This document shows, piece after piece, positions 1 to 7,583 of a stretch of DNA of 64,000 bases (the first letter of the stretch is position 1; every line of letters starts with the position of its first letter). A program made the translations under genes and the position numbers. The notes below the pieces were generated by a model. The model made no database searches. It worked only from the letters and a program-made list of their open reading frames with translations, and was not told where the DNA came from. This DNA comes from Shimia sp. GTDB lineage: Bacteria > Pseudomonadota > Alphaproteobacteria > Rhodobacterales > Rhodobacteraceae. The stretch lies in the NCBI RefSeq assembly GCF_022448905.1, contig NZ_JAKVCW010000017.1, forward strand, positions 17,169 to 81,168. The letters are read 5' to 3'.

Positions 1-1314
1 GATGGTGTGGACACCGAGTTGCCCGGCAACGGTCAATCCGAAGAGCTGGGGATTGTTTTGATCCACCAAGAGCTCAATCTCGCCGAGCAGATGACCGTTG
101 AGGAAAACATTTTCCTTGGGCGGGAAATCATGAACAGGGGGGTGCTGGATCGGGCCACAATGCGCGCCATGGTGCGCGGCTATCTGGATGACATCGGCCT
201 CGACATTTCGCCCGAAGACCGGATTTCCGATCTCTCGATTGCGCAAAAGCAGATGGTGGAGATTGTTAAAGCCATCAGCCGTGACGCACGTGTTCTGATC
301 ATGGACGAACCAACGGCGGTTTTGACCGAAGCGGAAACGGAGCTGTTCTTCGCACAGGTGCGCCGCTTGAAAGCGCGCGGCACGGCGATTGTCTTTGTTT
401 CCCATAAGCTGGCCGAAGTCAGCGCGATTTCCGATCAAGTTACCGTGCTAAGGGACGGGCAGTGGATCGGCACCCATGCGGCGAAAGACGTGACGCCGGA
501 CACGATGGCGCAGATGATGGTGGGGCGCGAGTTGAGCGACCTGTACCCGCCGATGAACGAAGTGGATGTGGATGCAGATCGCGTGCTGGACGTGCGCGAT
601 CTGGTGGCGCCCGGCGTACACAACGTCAGCTTTGACCTGAGGAAAGGGGAAATCCTTGGGTTCTCAGGGCTGATTGGCGCCGGGCGTACAGCGGTTTTTG
701 AGGCCATCTGCGGCCTGACACCGCGCGAGGGCGGAAGTGTCGCCTTTGATGGCGCGCCTGCAAACTTCACTTCTGTGGCGGCGGCACGCGATGCGGGGAT
801 TGTGTATCTGACCAAAGACCGCAAAGAGAAAGGTCTGCTGCTTGGGCAGAAGATGCTCCCGAACCTTTCGCTTTTTGCTTTGCCGAAGTTTGTCAAAGGC
901 TTGAGCGTGGACCGCAAGGCTGAGGACGCCGCGCTGGAGCGTGCTATTCGGCGCTTTGATATTCGGGCGCGGGACCCCAATGTGAACGTGGGCGACCTGT
1001 CTGGCGGCAACCAGCAAAAGCTTCTGCTCGCCAAAGTCATGGAGTGTGATCCGCGTATCCTGATCATCGACGAGCCGACGCGCGGCATCGACGTGGGCAC
1101 CAAACAGCAGATCTATCACTTTATCGCCGCCATCGCCGCCGAAGGCGTGTCTGTGGTCGTGGTATCCTCTGAAATGCCGGAGATCATTGGCCTGTGTCAC
1201 CGCGTGGTGGTGATGCGCGAAGGCGAAATCACTGGGGTCGTGACCGGCGACCGCATCAACGAAACAGAAATCGTGCGCTACGCCGCAGGACTTAAGCGGG
1301 AGCAACAGCAATGA
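1..1314 (+). CDS. Sugar ABC transporter ATP-binding protein (RbsA/XylG type), 5'-truncated by window edge
   Basis: Energises uptake of a pentose/hexose-type sugar at the inner membrane with the permease and binding protein that follow. The open frame runs into the first base of the window. The visible part lacks the first Walker A, so about 65-70 residues lie outside. Domain 1 shows the HQELNL Q-loop, the signature-like LSIAQKQ and Walker B VLIMDEPT. Domain 2 shows a degenerate Walker A (GLIGAGRT), the signature LSGGNQQK and Walker B ILIIDEPTRGID. Two fused nucleotide-binding domains with an atypical second P-loop are the hallmark of the CUT2 (ribose-type) class. It overlaps the permease gene by 4 nt (ATGA), so they are translationally coupled. 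The GTG at base 7 is not the true start. The sugar is unknown. Confidence 0.93.
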   Translation, partial: DGVDTELPGNGQSEELGIVLIHQELNLAEQMTVEENIFLGREIMNRGVLDRATMRAMVRGYLDDIGLDISPEDRISDLSIAQKQMVEIVKAISRDARVLIMDEPTAVLTEAETELFFAQVRRLKARGTAIVFVSHKLAEVSAISDQVTVLRDGQWIGTHAAKDVTPDTMAQMMVGRELSDLYPPMNEVDVDADRVLDVRDLVAPGVHNVSFDLRKGEILGFSGLIGAGRTAVFEAICGLTPREGGSVAFDGAPANFTSVAAARDAGIVYLTKDRKEKGLLLGQKMLPNLSLFALPKFVKGLSVDRKAEDAALERAIRRFDIRARDPNVNVGDLSGGNQQKLLLAKVMECDPRILIIDEPTRGIDVGTKQQIYHFIAAIAAEGVSVVVVSSEMPEIIGLCHRVVVMREGEITGVVTGDRINETEIVRYAAGLKREQQQ

Positions 1315-2327
1315 CCGAGACAACCATGAGTACAGCCAAACCTTCGATGCTGCGCGGCTTTGACCTCAAGACGGCAGGACCCGCGATTGCGCTCCTGATC
1401 CTCTGTGTGATCGGCTTTCTGCTCAACCCGGCCTTCCTGAGTGAAGGCAATATCACCAACCTGCTGACCCGTTCGGCCTTCATTGGCATCATTGCGGTGG
1501 GCGCGACTTTTGTGATCACCGCTGGCGGCATTGACCTGTCGGTTGGGTCCATGGCCGCAGTGATCGCGGGCGTGATGATCATTGTGATGAACAGCGCGGT
1601 GGACACGTTTGGCACCGGCGTCACAACTGTTCTGATTGGCTGTGGATGTTCGGTGATCCTTGGGCTTGGGGCGGGTCTTGTGAACGGGCTTTTGACCACC
1701 AAAGGCAAGATCGAAGCCTTCATCGTGACGCTTGGCACCATGGGTATTTACCGCTCGCTGGTGACCTATTTCGCTGACGGCGGAACCCTGTCGCTCAACT
1801 ATGACATTCGCGGCGTGTATCGCCCGGTCTACTACGACAGTTTCTTTGGTCTGCCGATCCCGGTGTGGGTGTTTATCGTTGTCTCCATTGCAGGTTGGTT
1901 CCTGATGAACCGCACCGCTTTCGGGCGCTACTGCACCGCGATTGGCTCCAACGAGAGCGTGGCAAAATACTCCGCCATCAAGGTGGATCGGGTGAAAACA
2001 CTGACCTATGTGATCCAGGGTCTCTGCGTGTCGCTCGCTACCATCATTTACGTGCCGCGTCTCGGCTCCGCGTCGTCTTCAACCGGCGTTTTGTGGGAAC
2101 TGGAAGCCATCGCTGCGGTGATCATTGGGGGTACGGTGCTCAAGGGCGGCTATGGCCGGATTGGCGGCACTATTTTGGGCGCGCTGATCCTGACCACCAT
2201 CGGCAATATTCTGAACTTCACGGACATGATCTCCAACTATCTGAACGGGACCATGCAGGGCCTCATCATCATCGTGGCCGTCTGGCTGCAACGCGGAGAT
2301 TGGGGCCGCAACACGTCGGCAGACTAG
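1311..2327 (+). CDS. Sugar ABC transporter permease (RbsC/BPD_transp_2 family)
   Basis: Inner-membrane channel subunit of the ribose-type (CUT2) importer, 338 residues, a usual length. The protein is hydrophobic throughout, with several membrane spans. It carries the family motif around TAGGIDLSVGS (about residues 70-80) and the cytoplasmic coupling region near FGRYCTAIGSNESVAKYSAI, which contacts the ATPase. The ATG overlaps the stop of the ATPase gene. A spacer of 120 nt separates it from the binding-protein gene, which is common where the binding protein is made in excess. The order ATPase-permease-binding protein differs from the E. coli rbs order but is frequent in Rhodobacterales. Substrate specificity cannot be read from the sequence. 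Confidence 0.94.
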   Translation: MTETTMSTAKPSMLRGFDLKTAGPAIALLILCVIGFLLNPAFLSEGNITNLLTRSAFIGIIAVGATFVITAGGIDLSVGSMAAVIAGVMIIVMNSAVDTFGTGVTTVLIGCGCSVILGLGAGLVNGLLTTKGKIEAFIVTLGTMGIYRSLVTYFADGGTLSLNYDIRGVYRPVYYDSFFGLPIPVWVFIVVSIAGWFLMNRTAFGRYCTAIGSNESVAKYSAIKVDRVKTLTYVIQGLCVSLATIIYVPRLGSASSSTGVLWELEAIAAVIIGGTVLKGGYGRIGGTILGALILTTIGNILNFTDMISNYLNGTMQGLIIIVAVWLQRGDWGRNTSAD

Positions 2328-2447
2328 GCGCTGACACACCACACGAAGAATTTCTCGCAGAGCTTTGTGCGAAAGAACCGGGCGTCACCGGAGAGGAGAG
2401 GTGCGTCCAAATCACAGGGAAGTCAAAGGACTTTTAGGGAGGAAAAC

Positions 2448-3401
2448 ATGAAGACCTTTACCAAAATTGGCGCATTGGCCACGGCGGCCACAATCGCCCT
2501 TACCGGCTGGGCAAGTGCTGAGACCATCAAGATCGGTGTGAGCTACCCAACCCCAACCCATGCATGGGCCGCTGGTATGAACTGGCACGCGGAAAAGGCC
2601 GAAGAGCGGCTGGAAGCGCTCTATCCGGATGTGGACTTGATCCTGGTGAACTCGCCAGATCCATCCGCGCAGGCCAGCGCGTTGGAAGACCTCGTGTCCG
2701 TGCACCAAATCGACGCGCTTGTGGTGCTGCCGTTTGAATCCGAGCCACTCACCGATCCGGTTCTGAACGTCAAGAAGTCCGGCGCGCTGATCACCGTTGT
2801 GGACCGTGGCCTGAGCCAGCCGGGCATTGAGGACATCTATGTGGCGGGCAACAACCCGGAACTGGGTCGCGTGTCAGCTGAGTACATGAAAACCCGCCTG
2901 AAGGATGGCGATAACATTGTGGTTCTGCGCGGTATTCCGACGCTGATCGACAACGAGCGCTTTGACGCCTTCATGGCCGAAATCGAAGGCTCCGGCATCA
3001 ACGTTCTGGATCACAAGCACGCCAACTGGAACCGTGACGACGGTTTTGAAGTGATGCAGGACTTCCTGTCTCGCTTCCCGGATATTGACGCGGTTTGGGC
3101 GCAGGATGATGACATCGCAATTGGTGTTGTTGCCGCGCTGAAACAGGCCGGCCGTGATGGCGATGGCATGTTTGTTGTTGGCGGTGCCGGCATGAAAGAG
3201 ACCATCAAAGGCATCATGGATGGCAACGAGCTGGTGCCAGTCGACGTGCTCTATCCGCCAGCGATGATTGCCACCGCGATGGATGTGACCGTGTCTGCGT
3301 TCAAATCCAATGGCCCTGTGGCTGGGCGCTACATCCTGGGTGCGACGCTGATCACACCTGAGAACGCGGCGAGCTTCTACTTCCCGGATTCGCCGTTCTA
3401 A
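2448..3401 (+). CDS. Sugar ABC transporter periplasmic substrate-binding protein (Peripla_BP_4 type)
   Basis: Periplasmic receptor that hands the sugar to the permease above. I start it at the ATG at 2448, preceded by AGGGAGG with good spacing. This gives a clean signal peptide (MKTFTKIGALATAATIAL, cleavage near WASA-ET) and a 317-residue precursor; the longer open frame beginning at 2367 has no such signal. The mature part looks like the ribose/galactose-type fold, with VVLPFESEPLTDPV for the sugar-contact strand, VVDRG and the hinge-region WAQDDDIAIGVVAALKQAG. The gene is followed by a strong hairpin and then the catabolic genes, so the ligand is probably the substrate of the isomerase and dehydrogenase downstream. 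Confidence 0.92.
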   Translation: MKTFTKIGALATAATIALTGWASAETIKIGVSYPTPTHAWAAGMNWHAEKAEERLEALYPDVDLILVNSPDPSAQASALEDLVSVHQIDALVVLPFESEPLTDPVLNVKKSGALITVVDRGLSQPGIEDIYVAGNNPELGRVSAEYMKTRLKDGDNIVVLRGIPTLIDNERFDAFMAEIEGSGINVLDHKHANWNRDDGFEVMQDFLSRFPDIDAVWAQDDDIAIGVVAALKQAGRDGDGMFVVGGAGMKETIKGIMDGNELVPVDVLYPPAMIATAMDVTVSAFKSNGPVAGRYILGATLITPENAASFYFPDSPF

Positions 3402-3420
3402 AGCGCCATTCGGGTACCCG

Positions 3421-3453
3421 AGAAGAGGCCCTTTCTCCCAAGGGGCCTCTTCT
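3421..3453 (+). terminator. Intercistronic hairpin after the binding-protein gene
   Basis: Perfect 11-bp inverted repeat AGAAGAGGCCC (3421-3431) and GGGCCTCTTCT (3443-3453) around an 11-nt loop. There is no clean T-run after it, and the next gene's ribosome binding site starts about 10 nt downstream. It is therefore more likely a partial terminator or mRNA-stabilising element that raises binding-protein output over downstream genes than a full stop. Confidence 0.7.
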
Positions 3454-3471
3454 TCAAACAGGAGAAAAATC

Positions 3472-4527
3472 ATGCAGACAATCAAAGGTCCCGCATTGTT
3501 TCTGGCGCAGCTCGCCGGCGACGAGGCCCCCTTCAATTCCTGGGACAGCATCACCAAATGGGCCGCTGATTGTGGTTATAAGGGCGTGCAGGTGCCGAGC
3601 TGGGACGGGCGTCTATTTGATCTCGCCCGTGCGGCCAGCTCGCAGAGTTATTGCGAAGAACTGGTCGGCGTGGCGCGCGAGAACGGCGTTGAAATCACAG
3701 AGCTTTCCACCCACTTGCAAGGACAATTGGTGGCGGTGCATCCCGCCTACGATGAAGCGTTTGATGGCTTTGCTGCGCCGGAAGTGCGCGGCAATCCAAA
3801 GGCGCGGCAAGCTTGGGCTGTGGAACAGATGAAGCTGGCGGTTACGGCGAGCTATAACCTTGGCATCACATCTCACGTGACCTTTTCCGGCGCGTTGGCG
3901 TGGCCCTACATCTATCCCTGGCCACAACGCCCGCCGGGGCTGATCGACACGGCTTTTGACGAGTTGGCCAAACGCTGGCGGCCCATTCTGGATCATGCGG
4001 ATCAGATGGGTGTCGACATTTGTTACGAAATCCATCCGGGCGAAGACCTGCATGACGGGGTGACATTTGAGATGTTCCTTGACCGCGTCGACAACCATGC
4101 GCGTTGCAACATGCTCTATGACCCGAGCCACTTTGTGCTGCAGTGTCTGGATTACGTCGGTCACATCGATGACTACGCTGACCGGATCAAGATGTTTCAC
4201 GTCAAAGATGCCGAGTTCAATCCAACCACCAAACAGGGCGTCTATGGCGGCTATCAAAGCTGGGTTGATCGCGCAGGGCGGTTCCGTAGCCTTGGTGATG
4301 GTCAAGTCGATTTTGGCAAGGTCTTCAGCAAGATGGCGGCCAAAAACTTTGATGGTTGGGCCGTGGTGGAATGGGAATGCTGCCTGAAGCATCCGGAAGA
4401 CGGCGCCCGCGAAGGCGCGGCCTTTGTGCGCGATCATATCATTCGCGTGACCGAAACTGCCTTTGACGACTTTGCCGATGGTGGCACCGATGAAGAGGCC
4501 AACAAACGCATGCTGGGGATTTCATGA
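3472..4527 (+). CDS. Sugar phosphate isomerase/epimerase family TIM-barrel protein
   Basis: Member of the xylose-isomerase-like/AP-endonuclease-2 TIM-barrel superfamily, 351 residues. The metal-binding acid and His residues expected at the barrel mouth are visible: Glu in CYEIHPGED, Asp in MLYDPSHF, His in KMFHVKDAEF and Glu in VVEWECC. Such enzymes epimerise, isomerise or eliminate sugars and keto-sugars with a divalent metal. It has an AGGAG ribosome binding site and overlaps by 4 nt the Gfo/Idh/MocA dehydrogenase gene. This pairing is typical of pathways that oxidise a sugar at C3 and then epimerise or cleave the 3-keto intermediate, and of inositol-like catabolism. The exact reaction is unknown; the pairing interpretation is inference. 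Confidence 0.88.
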   Translation: MQTIKGPALFLAQLAGDEAPFNSWDSITKWAADCGYKGVQVPSWDGRLFDLARAASSQSYCEELVGVARENGVEITELSTHLQGQLVAVHPAYDEAFDGFAAPEVRGNPKARQAWAVEQMKLAVTASYNLGITSHVTFSGALAWPYIYPWPQRPPGLIDTAFDELAKRWRPILDHADQMGVDICYEIHPGEDLHDGVTFEMFLDRVDNHARCNMLYDPSHFVLQCLDYVGHIDDYADRIKMFHVKDAEFNPTTKQGVYGGYQSWVDRAGRFRSLGDGQVDFGKVFSKMAAKNFDGWAVVEWECCLKHPEDGAREGAAFVRDHIIRVTETAFDDFADGGTDEEANKRMLGIS

Positions 4528-5678
4528 TGAGTGAGTTTGAGAGACCAATCCGGTTAGGCATGGTCGGCGGCGGCAATGATGCCTTTATTGGCGCGGTGCA
4601 CAGGATCGCAGCGCGCATTGATGGGCAATTTGACCTGGTTGCGGGTGCGTTATCGTCTACGCCGGAAAAGGCGCAAGCCTCCGGGCAGGCGCTGGGCTTG
4701 TCGCCGGACCGGACCTATGACGATTTCAAAGCTATGGCGATCCGCGAGGCGCGGTTGAAGGATGGCATCGAAGCCGTGGCAATTGTCACACCAAACCATG
4801 TGCACATGGCTGCGGCGCGGGAGTTTCTAAAACGCGGTATCCATGTGATCTGCGATAAGCCGCTGACCTCGACTTTGGCGGATGCGCGCAAGATGGCGCA
4901 AGCGGTGGAGAAATCGGACGCGCTGTTTGTTTTGACCCACAACTACACAGGTTACCCGCTGATCCGGCAGGCGCGGGATATGATCGCCAACGGCGATCTG
5001 GGGGACATCCGTGTGGTGCAGGTGGAGTACCCGCAGGACTGGCTGACCGAGCCGCAGCCGGAGGGCAACAAACAGGCCAGTTGGCGCACGGACCCTGCGC
5101 GCTCCGGCGCTGGCGGGTCCACAGGGGACATTGGCACCCATGCCTTTAACCTTGCCTGCTTTGTAACCGGCCTGACGCCGGAAAGTCTCTGCGCTGACCT
5201 TCAGAGCTTTGTCGATGGGCGGCAGGTGGATGACAACGCCCATGTGATGCTGCGCTTTGCCGAAGGCGCGCGGGGGATGTTGTGGTGTTCGCAAGTTGCT
5301 CCGGGCAATGAAAATGCACTGCGATTGCGAGTTTATGGCTCAAAAGGTGGCATCGAGTGGGAGCAAGAAACACCCAATGTGATGCGCTATACGCCTTTTG
5401 GTGAACCGACACGTCTCCTGACACGGGCTGGTGCCGGCGCAGCTGGACAGCCGGATTATCTCACCCGCACGCCCAGCGGACATCCCGAAGGGTATTTGGA
5501 AGGCTTTGCCAATATCTACCTCGAAACAGCGGCTTGCATTCGGCTAATGCAGGCGGGACAGCAGGGGAGCCCTCTCACTGTTTTGCCGGGGCTAGAGGAA
5601 GGCTTGCAAGGGATGGCGTTCATTGATGCTTGCGTACGCAGCTCGGGGCGGAACTCTGCGTGGGTTTCTCTAGTCTAG
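4524..5678 (+). CDS. Gfo/Idh/MocA family NAD(P)-dependent oxidoreductase
   Basis: Probable sugar or cyclitol dehydrogenase, 384 residues, cytoplasmic. The N-terminal Rossmann fold begins GMVGGGNDAFIGAVHR, with the family's GxGGxN-type variant loop. The strand IVTPNHVHMAAA is followed by the conserved catalytic lysine region CDKPLTSTLADA, as in Gfo/Idh/MocA enzymes. The C-terminal alpha/beta domain contains GGSTGDIGTHAFNLACF, where the DIGTHA motif carries the conserved Asp/His pair. Two in-frame ATGs occur at 4524 and 4527; the first overlaps the previous stop by 4 nt. It is the last gene of the sugar operon; 560 nt of non-coding DNA follows. The substrate is unknown. Confidence 0.92.
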   Translation: MMSEFERPIRLGMVGGGNDAFIGAVHRIAARIDGQFDLVAGALSSTPEKAQASGQALGLSPDRTYDDFKAMAIREARLKDGIEAVAIVTPNHVHMAAAREFLKRGIHVICDKPLTSTLADARKMAQAVEKSDALFVLTHNYTGYPLIRQARDMIANGDLGDIRVVQVEYPQDWLTEPQPEGNKQASWRTDPARSGAGGSTGDIGTHAFNLACFVTGLTPESLCADLQSFVDGRQVDDNAHVMLRFAEGARGMLWCSQVAPGNENALRLRVYGSKGGIEWEQETPNVMRYTPFGEPTRLLTRAGAGAAGQPDYLTRTPSGHPEGYLEGFANIYLETAACIRLMQAGQQGSPLTVLPGLEEGLQGMAFIDACVRSSGRNSAWVSLV

Positions 5679-5783
5679 GAATGTTTGTTTGTTGGCGGGC
5701 GTCGCGGACAGTTTGAGCGCGGCGCAAAATAAGACTCTGGCGCCAGCTATGTCAGTTTCGTGGTGCTTGAAATGTGATGGTTT

Positions 5784-5799
5784 TGGCACTGTTGTGGCA
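5784..5799 (+). promoter_or_regulatory. Candidate sigma-54 (RpoN) promoter element
   Basis: TGGCACTGTTGTGGCA matches the -24/-12 pattern TGGCAC-N5-TTGCA with GG and GC dinucleotides exactly 12 bases apart start to start; one base of the -12 TTGC differs (TGGC). Nitrogen-limitation control by NtrC/RpoN is common for urea uptake genes. It lies about 440 nt before the urtA start, so a long leader would be needed. Support is the motif only. Confidence 0.3.
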
Positions 5800-5837
5800 G
5801 CTTCAAAAGTCGGTCTGTGGCCAATTGATACCTGTGT

Positions 5838-5849
5838 TTGACGCGTCAA
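5838..5849. promoter_or_regulatory. Perfect 12-bp palindrome TTGACGCGTCAA upstream of urtA
   Basis: Perfect dyad TTGACG/CGTCAA, overlapping one of two CAATTG hexamers 25 bp apart. It could be an operator for a dimeric regulator. No family is assigned. Confidence 0.35.
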
Positions 5850-6240
5850 TTGCTTACCCCCAAAGAGGTCCGCTTGAGTGTGGAGGAATCTGGCAGGCCT
5901 TTTTTTAAATGCTCAATCGTCCGGCAAAATGCTGTCGCAATACCAGCTGCAGGCGTCACATTTTTATGCGCGTGTCAGAAAAAGAGCTCAAAAATTATGC
6001 ACCTAGCGCGGGGGGAGGGCGTTTTGCCTCGGCGAGTTTGCCAACCAAGCAGCAATAAAGAAACGCTCTAGCCACCATCCGTCGACGCTGTGTCGTGAAA
6101 TCGGAGGGTGTGTGACGACCGACGAATTGGACCTCGACACGGCCGCCACACGGTTTGCAACACGAAGTTGCGGGGATCAGGTAATGGCAGCGGGCACATG
6201 AGTGCAAGCGCTTCCGTGGCCGCCCCGCCAGGAGAAAAGA

Positions 6241-7521
6241 ATGACCTTTCTGAAATCCACGCTCGCCGGATCTCTGGTTTTTGCGTCTCTCGCCGGCGCT
6301 GTCATGGCCGACGAAGACACCATCAAAGTGGGTGTTTTGCACTCGCTGTCCGGTACCATGGCAATTTCTGAAACCACGCTGAAAGACACCATGCTGATGC
6401 TGATTGACCAACAGAACGCCAAAGGCGGTCTGCTTGGCAAGCAGCTGGAAGCGGTTGTCGTGGACCCGGCGTCCGACTGGCCTCTGTTTGCCGAAAAAGC
6501 CCGTGAGCTGCTGACCGTGCACGAGGTCGACGTTATCTTCGGCAACTGGACATCGGTGTCCCGTAAATCGGTGCTGCCAGTGATCGAAGAGCTGAACGGT
6601 CTGCTGTTCTACCCGGTTCAGTACGAAGGCGAAGAAAGCTCCAAAAACGTGTTCTACACCGGTGCGGCGCCAAACCAGCAGGCGATCCCGGCAACCGACT
6701 ACTTCCTGGACGAATTGGGCGTTGAGAAATTCGCCTTGCTCGGCACCGACTATGTGTACCCACGTACCACCAACAATATTCTCGAGTCTTACCTGAAGGG
6801 CAAAGGCATCGCGGATGACGATATCTTTGTGAACTACACCCCATTTGGCCACTCTGACTGGTCCAAGATCGTGGCGGACGTTGTTGCACTGGGCGCAGAC
6901 GGCAAAAAAGTTGGCGTGATCTCCACCATCAACGGTGACGCAAACATCGGCTTCTACAAAGAGCTGGCCGCGGCGGGCATTTCTGCGGATGACATTCCTG
7001 TGGTGGCCTTCTCCGTGGGTGAAGAAGAACTGGCCGGTCTGGACACGTCCAATCTCGTGGGTCACCTGGCCGCATGGAACTACTTTCAGTCTGCCGATGC
7101 CGACGTGAACGCAGAGTTTGTGGAAACCTGGAAGGCGACCATGGGCGAAGAGCGTGTGACCAACGACCCGATGGAAGCGCACTACATCGGCTTCAACATG
7201 TGGCTGAACGCAGCGACAGAGGCAGGCTCCACTGACGTGGACGCGGTGCGTTCCAAAATGTACGGCCAGGAATTCCCGAACCTGACCGGTGGTACCGCCG
7301 TGATGCTGCCAAACCACCATCTGGCGAAGCCGGTTCTGATTGGCGAAATTCAGGAAGACGGTCAGTTTGACATCATTTCCCAGACTTCCGAAGTGCCGGG
7401 CGATGCTTGGACAGACTTCCTGCCAGAATCCGCTGTGCTGATGTCGGATTGGAAAGAGCTGGACTGCGGTATGTACAACACCGAGACCAAAACCTGCGTT
7501 CAGACGCTGTCCAACTACTAA
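6241..7521 (+). CDS. urtA: Urea ABC transporter substrate-binding protein UrtA
   Basis: Periplasmic urea receptor of the five-gene Urt importer, 426 residues. Start chosen at the ATG at 6241, directly after CAGGAGAAAAGA, giving the signal peptide MTFLKSTLAGSLVFASLAGAVMA. The mature part begins DTIKVGVLHSLSGTMA, the typical opening of LivJ/UrtA-type receptors. UrtA-specific-looking stretches include LFYPVQYEGEESS, FYTGAAPNQQAIPA, NGDANIGFYKELAAAG and a C-terminal CGMYN...CVQTL cysteine pair. It is followed by a strong hairpin and urtB, urtC, urtD and urtE. Urea would feed a urease not present in this window. Confidence 0.95.
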   Translation: MTFLKSTLAGSLVFASLAGAVMADEDTIKVGVLHSLSGTMAISETTLKDTMLMLIDQQNAKGGLLGKQLEAVVVDPASDWPLFAEKARELLTVHEVDVIFGNWTSVSRKSVLPVIEELNGLLFYPVQYEGEESSKNVFYTGAAPNQQAIPATDYFLDELGVEKFALLGTDYVYPRTTNNILESYLKGKGIADDDIFVNYTPFGHSDWSKIVADVVALGADGKKVGVISTINGDANIGFYKELAAAGISADDIPVVAFSVGEEELAGLDTSNLVGHLAAWNYFQSADADVNAEFVETWKATMGEERVTNDPMEAHYIGFNMWLNAATEAGSTDVDAVRSKMYGQEFPNLTGGTAVMLPNHHLAKPVLIGEIQEDGQFDIISQTSEVPGDAWTDFLPESAVLMSDWKELDCGMYNTETKTCVQTLSNY

Positions 7522-7534
7522 GTTGAGACCTACT

Positions 7535-7558
7535 GGGGCCGCCTCACGTGGCGGCCCC
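7535..7558 (+). terminator. Intercistronic hairpin between urtA and urtB
   Basis: GGGGCCGCC (7535-7543) and GGCGGCCCC (7550-7558) form a perfect 9-bp G+C stem with a 6-nt loop, without a T-run. It is likely an mRNA 3' stabiliser or partial terminator that lets urtA be expressed above the membrane subunits. Confidence 0.65.
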
Positions 7559-7583
7559 TCACTAAATTCGCGGACCTCCTCAC

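Larger units (their letters stand above)
5679..6240. other. Long non-coding leader upstream of urtA (562 bp)
   Basis: No frame here has gene-like composition, a ribosome binding site plus credible start, or recognisable protein motifs. It separates the sugar operon from the urea transporter and must contain the urt promoter. Within it are a sigma-54-like element (5784-5799), a 12-bp perfect palindrome (5838-5849) flanked by two CAATTG hexamers (5822-5827 and 5847-5852), and an AGGAG site just before urtA. Confidence 0.6.

Noticed and set aside
5838..6071. Possible 77-residue gene in the urtA leader
   Set aside because: It has no ribosome binding site and no recognisable features, and it starts inside a palindrome.
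5995..7320. Open frame of about 440 codons opposite urtA
   Set aside because: Antisense shadow of urtA; Cys/His/Val-rich nonsense composition.
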